A DNA stretch of 64,000 nt, taken from positions 69,697 to 133,696 of the forward strand of contig CAJUHJ010000002.1 in assembly GCA_910586355.1 (NCBI GenBank), read 5' to 3'. The DNA comes from an uncultured Lachnospiraceae bacterium (GTDB taxonomy: Bacteria > Bacillota > Clostridia > Lachnospirales > Lachnospiraceae). The position numbers were made by a program, and so were the translations under genes. Under the pieces are notes generated by a model that saw only the letters and a list, made by a program, of their open reading frames with translations, did not search any database and was not told the origin of the DNA. Positions 59,084 to 64,000 of the stretch are shown here, piece after piece (position 1 is the first letter of the stretch; each line of letters starts with the position of its first letter).

Positions 59084-60457
59084 ATGTGGAAAAAACAGTG
59101 TGCAGGATTAGGGTTGATATTTGGACTGCTTTTGATGATCGTCATACCAGTCTACGCTGGAAATATTAATGCGGCAGAGCAAAGTATTATTGCTTATTAT
59201 AGCGGGACGGTATCTTATGACGGCAAAACGTATCAGTTTACAGAGGCTGCCAAACAACAGGCCTATAACAAATTAATGGCGGATGATGTAGATTTGAATG
59301 AAGCTCAGGCAGCTTCCGCAATCCGGCAGGCTAATGCTAATTTGAAGCAGGGGATTGATCAGGGGTATCTGGTAGAAGTCGGCGGTCAAACGCCAGAGGA
59401 AACAGAGATGCCAGAAGATGGAAAGACAGATGCGAATGTCTCAGATAATACTGGGGCAGAAAGTGGAAATACAGAAACTAATGAGACAATACCAGGTGGC
59501 AATGATGGCGAAAATTTGGGGGAAAAGGATGGTGAATCTTCAAACATTCCAGAATATTCCGATTCCCAAAAGACAAATTTGAATGATATTATAAAAGATG
59601 CTTTAAATGAAGGGGCATATGCCACAGTAAGTACTGGCTCTGAAGAAAACAAAAAGTCTAAAGATACATCGGTTACGGTTGAGCAGTTTTTAAAAGGAAC
59701 GCTTAATGTTGTTAAAAACAACGGTGATGTAGTACTTTCAACAGGACTTCCTGTAAAAAATACAGGATATTATATGAAAGAAATTCGCCCGATTGCAGGA
59801 ATTATTTGTATCGTATGTTTAATTCTTATGGTTGTGGCAATTCGTAAAAAGAAGAGTAGTTATATTAGCATGCCTGTTTTAACTTCTATTATGGGCATAG
59901 CGCTTTTTTTAACGTTTGCATCCGGCTTTGTAGAAAGCAAAGTTGGTAAATGGAAATCACTTTGGATTCATGGAGCGCCGGAATATACATATGCGGCAGA
60001 ACTTGAAAATGGAGAGGTTTCAAATAAGACAGAGATAACTCCGTTGCAGGGTGAACAGTATGGAGAAATTCTTTGTAACGAGATTGATTTAAAAGCGCCG
60101 CTTTATTACGGTGATACAGATGAAATTTTTGAACAGGGTGTAGGGACATATGCTGGCAGGAAACTTCCTGGGCAGGGAGGAGAGATACTTGTCAGTGGAC
60201 ATGATACTACATTTTTTGCACCGCTTGCGTCCATACAAGAGGGCATGGTTCTTTCGGTAAAAACATATTATGGACAATTTGAATACAAGGTAAAAGGAAC
60301 GGAAGTTCTGGATGTTCTGGAATACAAGGAACGAAAGCCAGAGACAGAGGAGCTTGTACTTTATACCTGCTATCCTTTTGGAGCAGAAGAAGAGCTTCGG
60401 AATGAACGGTTTTTTGTTTATGCAGAAAAAATATCAGGACAAGAAATTGGAGAATAG
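59084..60457 (+). CDS. Sortase with an extracellular N-terminal domain and internal TM pair
   Basis: A 457-residue protein. The signal peptide or anchor (CAGLGLIFGLLLMIVIPVYA) is followed by an Ala/Gln-rich helical domain (about 25-105), a Glu/Asn/Ser-rich linker (105-165), two transmembrane helices (about 232-250 and 262-285) and a C-terminal sortase domain with His373 (SGHDTTFFAPL), Cys429 (LYTCYPFG) and Arg442 (NERFFVYA). The H-C-R triad is intact and close to class D/C spacing. Sortases transpeptidate LPXTG-like proteins to the wall; no substrate is in this window. ATG 59084 is preceded by GAAAGG. It lies in the exopolysaccharide locus, 3 bases before the next gene. Confidence 0.86.
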   Translation: MWKKQCAGLGLIFGLLLMIVIPVYAGNINAAEQSIIAYYSGTVSYDGKTYQFTEAAKQQAYNKLMADDVDLNEAQAASAIRQANANLKQGIDQGYLVEVGGQTPEETEMPEDGKTDANVSDNTGAESGNTETNETIPGGNDGENLGEKDGESSNIPEYSDSQKTNLNDIIKDALNEGAYATVSTGSEENKKSKDTSVTVEQFLKGTLNVVKNNGDVVLSTGLPVKNTGYYMKEIRPIAGIICIVCLILMVVAIRKKKSSYISMPVLTSIMGIALFLTFASGFVESKVGKWKSLWIHGAPEYTYAAELENGEVSNKTEITPLQGEQYGEILCNEIDLKAPLYYGDTDEIFEQGVGTYAGRKLPGQGGEILVSGHDTTFFAPLASIQEGMVLSVKTYYGQFEYKVKGTEVLDVLEYKERKPETEELVLYTCYPFGAEEELRNERFFVYAEKISGQEIGE

Positions 60458-60460
60458 CAC

Positions 60461-61276
60461 ATGCACAAAGAGCGAAAATACAGAACAGCAGCTAGCCTGA
60501 CAGCAGCTATCATATTGTCAGTGACACTTTTTTTGCTGTTCTTTTGTATAGAACTGCTGGCTGGTTATTTCAGTCCCCGATTGTTTCGGGAGAGTTTGAG
60601 AGTCAGTGATTATGGGACTGGCATGGAACAGGAAATGTTACAGAAGCAAAAAGAATTGTTTGTTTCTTATGGTTTGCCAGAATCGTTGACAAATGAGATT
60701 TGGGAAGAAAATGAAGCGTATCTTGCATTTTATAAATTTGTTGACGGAGGAAATGCAGAAGATGGCAGTCAATTTGGACAAGAGGAAGTGTTGGACAATT
60801 ATCTGAAAGGGCAGGAAGTTTTTGAGACTTCTGCTGTAAAAGATGCAGCAGATATTTTACTATCGGAATCAAAGGCAATTTGTGTCAGATATTTGTATCC
60901 TTCCTTTGTTACAGATTATCAGCAGCTTTTTTCTGAAAAGAAAATGATTTTTATGATTACTGCCGTTATATCAGCTATTATATCTGTTGTTTTAATTGTA
61001 CTTTTATTTCGGTGGTATCGCAGCAGACATCATGCGCTGCGTTATGTAATTGGCGGTTTATTTACTGCATTGGTTTGGAATCTTGCAGGGACGTTTGCCC
61101 TTTCGTCCGGCGATTGGTTTCCGGCTTTTGGAACCGTATCTGAAAACTATCAGAATTTTTTGGATTTATATTTTACAAATGGGTTACAGCCATGGTATGT
61201 TGTAAGCGCTGCTGCGGCAGGAATTACAATTCTTTTGGTAAGTGTATATATACGTATGAGGAATCGTGAATTATGA
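60461..61276 (+). CDS. Integral membrane protein of unknown function
   Basis: A 271-residue protein with an N-terminal helix (ASLTAAIILSVTLFLLFFCI), a large extracellular helical domain (about 35-165) and three C-terminal helices (about 167-190, 200-218, 245-266). The topology resembles a DUF1461-like membrane protein but no defining motif is recognised. It sits 3 bases after the sortase gene and overlaps the cpsB-like gene by 4 bases, so it is likely to function in the same process. Confidence 0.78.
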   Translation: MHKERKYRTAASLTAAIILSVTLFLLFFCIELLAGYFSPRLFRESLRVSDYGTGMEQEMLQKQKELFVSYGLPESLTNEIWEENEAYLAFYKFVDGGNAEDGSQFGQEEVLDNYLKGQEVFETSAVKDAADILLSESKAICVRYLYPSFVTDYQQLFSEKKMIFMITAVISAIISVVLIVLLFRWYRSRHHALRYVIGGLFTALVWNLAGTFALSSGDWFPAFGTVSENYQNFLDLYFTNGLQPWYVVSAAAAGITILLVSVYIRMRNREL

Positions 61277-61998
61277 AGCAGTTAGGATATTTGGATATAC
61301 ACAGTCATATTCTGCCGGGAATAGACGATGGGTCTAAAGACTGGGAGATGACGAAACAAATGCTAAAAATGGCTTATGAACAGGGCGTGCGGCAGATGAT
61401 TGCCACTCCTCATAATTATCCTGGAAATCACAAACAAGATAATGAAAAGATAAAACGTCTTGCAAAAGAAGCTGATAAATTGGCAAAACAGATTGCTCCT
61501 GACTTTCAAGTGTTTTGTGGAAATGAAGTTTTTTACCGCAGAGGAATTGAGGAGGAAATAGAACGTGGACATGTCCTGACAATGGCAGGCAGCAGATATA
61601 TTTTAGTTGAGTTTTATCCAAATGAGCAATATGGAAAGATTTATCAGGGTTTAAAAGAACTTGTAGAAGAGGGATATTACCCTATTATTGCGCATATGGA
61701 GAGAGTACATGCGCTTTTTGGCGATGAGTCTAAAGTGCATGAAATTATAAAAATGGGTATTTCTGTTCAAGTGAACAGTGAGAGCTTGATGGGAGGTGTA
61801 TTTGACCGAAGATCAGCGCGTCTCAGAAAATATATTGAAAGCGGTATGGTTCATTTTTTGGGCAGTGACTGCCATAATCTGAAAGAACGTCCGCCAATGA
61901 TGAAGGATTGTGTAGAGAAACTTTATAAAAAGCTGCCGAGTACTTGTGTAGATCGTCTTCTCTATGAAAACAGAGAACATCTATTTAAATACAAGTAA
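61273..61998 (+). CDS. cpsB: CpsB/YwqE-like PHP-domain tyrosine-protein phosphatase
   Basis: A 241-residue PHP phosphatase that dephosphorylates the tyrosine kinase CpsD/Wze. Metal-binding motifs seen are LDIHSHILPGIDDG (His10, His12), ATPHNYPGNHK and the C-terminal FLGSDCHNLKERPP. In capsule loci it regulates polysaccharide export. ATGA overlap with the preceding gene. Followed by the chain-length/kinase genes. Confidence 0.92.
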   Translation: MKQLGYLDIHSHILPGIDDGSKDWEMTKQMLKMAYEQGVRQMIATPHNYPGNHKQDNEKIKRLAKEADKLAKQIAPDFQVFCGNEVFYRRGIEEEIERGHVLTMAGSRYILVEFYPNEQYGKIYQGLKELVEEGYYPIIAHMERVHALFGDESKVHEIIKMGISVQVNSESLMGGVFDRRSARLRKYIESGMVHFLGSDCHNLKERPPMMKDCVEKLYKKLPSTCVDRLLYENREHLFKYK

Positions 61999-62047
61999 TG
62001 GACAAGCGGATACCAAAAAATACAGTTGAAAAAGAAAGAGGATGACT

Positions 62048-62791
62048 ATGAATTCCCAGAATGATGAAATTGAAATTGATTTGCGAGAGATTTTCATGTT
62101 AATTATAAACCATCTGCTGATGGTTATTTCTGTAACCGTTATTGGAGCTCTTCTGGCAGGATTGATTAGTGTTTATGCGTTGACGCCAATGTATACTTCG
62201 ACAGCTAAAATGTATATACTTGCCAATTCTGATACGATTGTCAGTTTGACAGATCTGCAGATGGGAAGCAGTCTTGCAAATGACTATGAAGAATTAATCA
62301 AAAGCCGTCCTGTTGTAGAGCAGGTAGCAGAGAATTTGAATTTGGATGTAACTTATGGGGAATTATTGGGTTGTATGTCCATTACGAATAAAGATAATAC
62401 CCGAATTATTCAGATTCAGATTACGTATCCGGATCCCGTTGCTGCAAAAGAGATTGCCAATGAATTTGTGAATGTTTCCAGAAAGCAGATGTCGCAGATT
62501 ATGAAGGTGGACGAGCCAACGATTGTAGAAGAAGCGATTGAGGCGAAGAGCCAGAGCAGCCCGAATAATATTAAAAATATTTTGATTGGAGCAGTAGTTG
62601 GTTTGCTGCTTTCCGTTGGTTTTATTGTAGTGCGTAATATTTTGGATGATACTATGAGAACTGCAGATGATATTGAAAAATTCCTGAAACTGAATACATT
62701 GGCTTCTGTGCCGGATGAAGGCGGAACGGATAACTCAGAGAAAAAGCAGAAACGTAAATTATGGGGCGTCAGAAAGGGTGAATCAAAATGA
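62048..62791 (+). CDS. cpsC: Wzz/CpsC-type chain-length determinant and kinase activator
   Basis: A 247-residue polysaccharide co-polymerase with two TM helices (about 23-43 and 178-198) around an extracytoplasmic domain (YTSTAKMYILANSDTIVS, IQITYPDPVAAKEIANEF). The family sets polymer length and activates the tyrosine kinase encoded next. ATG 62048 is chosen since GAAAGAGG is 7 bases before it; ATG 62042 lies too close. It overlaps the kinase gene by 4 bases. Confidence 0.92.
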   Translation: MNSQNDEIEIDLREIFMLIINHLLMVISVTVIGALLAGLISVYALTPMYTSTAKMYILANSDTIVSLTDLQMGSSLANDYEELIKSRPVVEQVAENLNLDVTYGELLGCMSITNKDNTRIIQIQITYPDPVAAKEIANEFVNVSRKQMSQIMKVDEPTIVEEAIEAKSQSSPNNIKNILIGAVVGLLLSVGFIVVRNILDDTMRTADDIEKFLKLNTLASVPDEGGTDNSEKKQKRKLWGVRKGESK

Positions 62792-63528
62792 AAGTAGAAT
62801 TAGAGAAATTAGAAAAATTAGGATATGGAAAAAGAGAAGCTTTCAATTCCCTGAGAACAAACTTAAGTTTTTGCGGGGCAGATATTCAGGTGATTACTTT
62901 TACAAGCTGTACGCCGGATGAAGGGAAAAGCAGCGTTGTTATGGAGCTTGGGAGAGCAATGGCGGAAGATGGAAGAAAAGTCTTGATTTTAGACGCAGAT
63001 TTGCGTAAATCTGTGTTAGTAGGCCGTCATCATGCTAAGAGTAAGAAAGGCAGTATCAAAGGCCTTTCCCATTACTTAAGCGGCCAGGCGAAACTTGCGG
63101 ATGTGCTTTGTGAGACAAATGTAGAAAATTTGAATATTATTTTTGCGGGACGTACAACACCAAATCCAACGGAGCTTTTGGGCAATCATTATTTTGAAGA
63201 GCTGATTGTATATGCAAGGGAAAATTATGATACAGTATTGATTGATTCTCCGCCTCTTGGTTCTGTGATTGATACTGCGATTATTGCTCCGAAATGCGAC
63301 GGTGTGGTTTTGGTTGTAGAAGCAAATAAATGCAGTTACCGTTTTATTCAGGATATTAAGAAGCAGTTGGAGATTACCGGCTGTAAGATTCTTGGGGTTG
63401 TCCTGAATAAAGTGAAAATGGAGAAAAGCGGTTATTATAACCGTTATTATAGAGGTTCCTATAAAGGATATTACAGTGGGTACTATAAACCATATTATGG
63501 TGAAGAACAAAAAAATCATAGAGAATAA
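62788..63528 (+). CDS. cpsD: CpsD/CapB-type bacterial tyrosine kinase
   Basis: A 246-residue BY-kinase with Walker A CTPDEGKSSV (Lys47), Walker A' VLILDADLRKS (Asp69, Asp71), Walker B VLIDSPPLG and a C-terminal tyrosine cluster (GYYNRYYRGSYKGYYSGYY) that is autophosphorylated and controls polysaccharide synthesis. It works with the CpsC-like activator and the CpsB-like phosphatase. Translational coupling (ATGA) with the upstream gene. Confidence 0.95.
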   Translation: MKVELEKLEKLGYGKREAFNSLRTNLSFCGADIQVITFTSCTPDEGKSSVVMELGRAMAEDGRKVLILDADLRKSVLVGRHHAKSKKGSIKGLSHYLSGQAKLADVLCETNVENLNIIFAGRTTPNPTELLGNHYFEELIVYARENYDTVLIDSPPLGSVIDTAIIAPKCDGVVLVVEANKCSYRFIQDIKKQLEITGCKILGVVLNKVKMEKSGYYNRYYRGSYKGYYSGYYKPYYGEEQKNHRE

Positions 63529-63620
63529 AAAACGAGAAGTTGCAGACACTAAATACACCCTTCGGACATTTGTATGGTGTATATGTTCGACAGTCCGTTA
63601 AGATATAAGTCGGGGATCGT

Positions 63621-64000
63621 ATGATTAAAAAAACAGATTGCAAAAAAATCAGTATATTGGATATGCGTGTAGATAATTATACCGTCAGAGAGTCTTTACT
63701 GCGGTTGGATACGTTTCTTGGCAGCACCATGTTAAATGTAATAGAAACAGTGACAATGGAGCAGCTTATTTTGGCGGCGGAACATCCGGTGATAAAAGAA
63801 TGTTTAGAACAGGCAGACCTTTGTATTGTTGGTGAATGTGAAATTTTATCTGAAACAGGCAATGCGAGCGCACAACGTATGAAAGAAATCAGAGAACAGG
63901 ATTTTTTGCGGGAAGTATTAAAACGCGCAGTACGCAGTCAAAAACGTATTTTTTTAATTGCGATGACAGGTACAAAGCTCGAACAGATACAGACGTTTTT
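63621..64000 (+). CDS. Start of a WecG/TagA/CpsF-like glycosyltransferase (3'-truncated by window edge)
   Basis: The first 126 residues are visible. ISILDMRVDNYTVRESLLRLDTFLGS and later VTMEQLILAAEHPVIKECLEQADLCIVG, given here in two parts, resemble the start of WecG/TagA/CpsF-family N-acetylmannosaminyl- or related transferases. The usual catalytic Asp (D of the PDGIG motif) reads VGECEIL, so the assignment is not certain. GGGGATC precedes the ATG by few bases. It is likely the next gene of the exopolysaccharide locus. Confidence 0.5.
   Translation, partial: MIKKTDCKKISILDMRVDNYTVRESLLRLDTFLGSTMLNVIETVTMEQLILAAEHPVIKECLEQADLCIVGECEILSETGNASAQRMKEIREQDFLREVLKRAVRSQKRIFLIAMTGTKLEQIQTF

Overview
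The window looks like a chromosomal segment of a Gram-positive anaerobe of the family Lachnospiraceae (Clostridia). This rests on the dgt-dnaG-rpoD-trmK-nif3 operon, clostridial families (DUF5685, TIGR04086, DUF1934), AT-rich spacers, strong AGGAGG ribosome-binding sites, monoderm surface proteins (BspA-type leucine-rich repeats, bacterial Ig-like domains, sortase, NlpC/P60) and a CpsBCD exopolysaccharide module. No phage, insertion sequence, CRISPR array or rRNA was seen. The family assignment is inference from gene content.

Layout. 1-6822: two tandem surface proteins sharing an almost identical lysine-rich C-terminus; the second also carries an apparent papain-like domain. 6869-8463: tRNA-Leu(AAG) and a chemoreceptor. 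8537-15800: replication/transcription/RNA operon (dgt, dnaG, rpoD, trmK, Nif3-like, nucleoside kinase). 15868-16187: RNase P RNA. 16250-21473: divergent PilT-like ATPase, zinc-ribbon protein, DUF5685, J-domain protein, glycogen debranching enzyme. 21557-22919 (minus): pyrBI. 23126-26500: SSB-like protein behind a structured leader, corrinoid adenosyltransferase-like protein, then a lysine riboswitch controlling dapA-dapB. 26531-33000: SSF symporter, DtxR-family regulator, CorA, NlpC/P60 hydrolase, atypical response regulator, DUF1934. 32844-37998: PPIase lipoprotein, asnS, TIGR04086, Uma2, glyA. 38138-43278: MacAB-like exporter with two adaptors. 43344-53257: Tad-like pilus/secretion locus. 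53318-57035: CNNM/CorC protein (minus) and glycogen phosphorylase. 57232-64000: Ig-like secreted protein, unusual sortase, membrane protein, and the start of a capsule/exopolysaccharide locus that runs off the window.

The most interesting region is 43344-53257. A degenerate TadZ/CpaE-like ATPase, a VirB11/CpaF-type ATPase and a double T2SSF membrane protein are encoded with four to six tiny or small proteins. Most of these begin with a 9-10 residue leader ending in Gly directly before a hydrophobic segment, and several share a G-x-x-I-L/I pattern. The locus ends with a 1523-residue secreted subtilase with InlB-like repeats. No prepilin peptidase is in the window. I interpret it as a compact Tad-like pilus or secretion machine dedicated to, or matured by, the giant protease. 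Promoter, terminator and riboswitch calls are by eye; protein functions come from recognised motifs.
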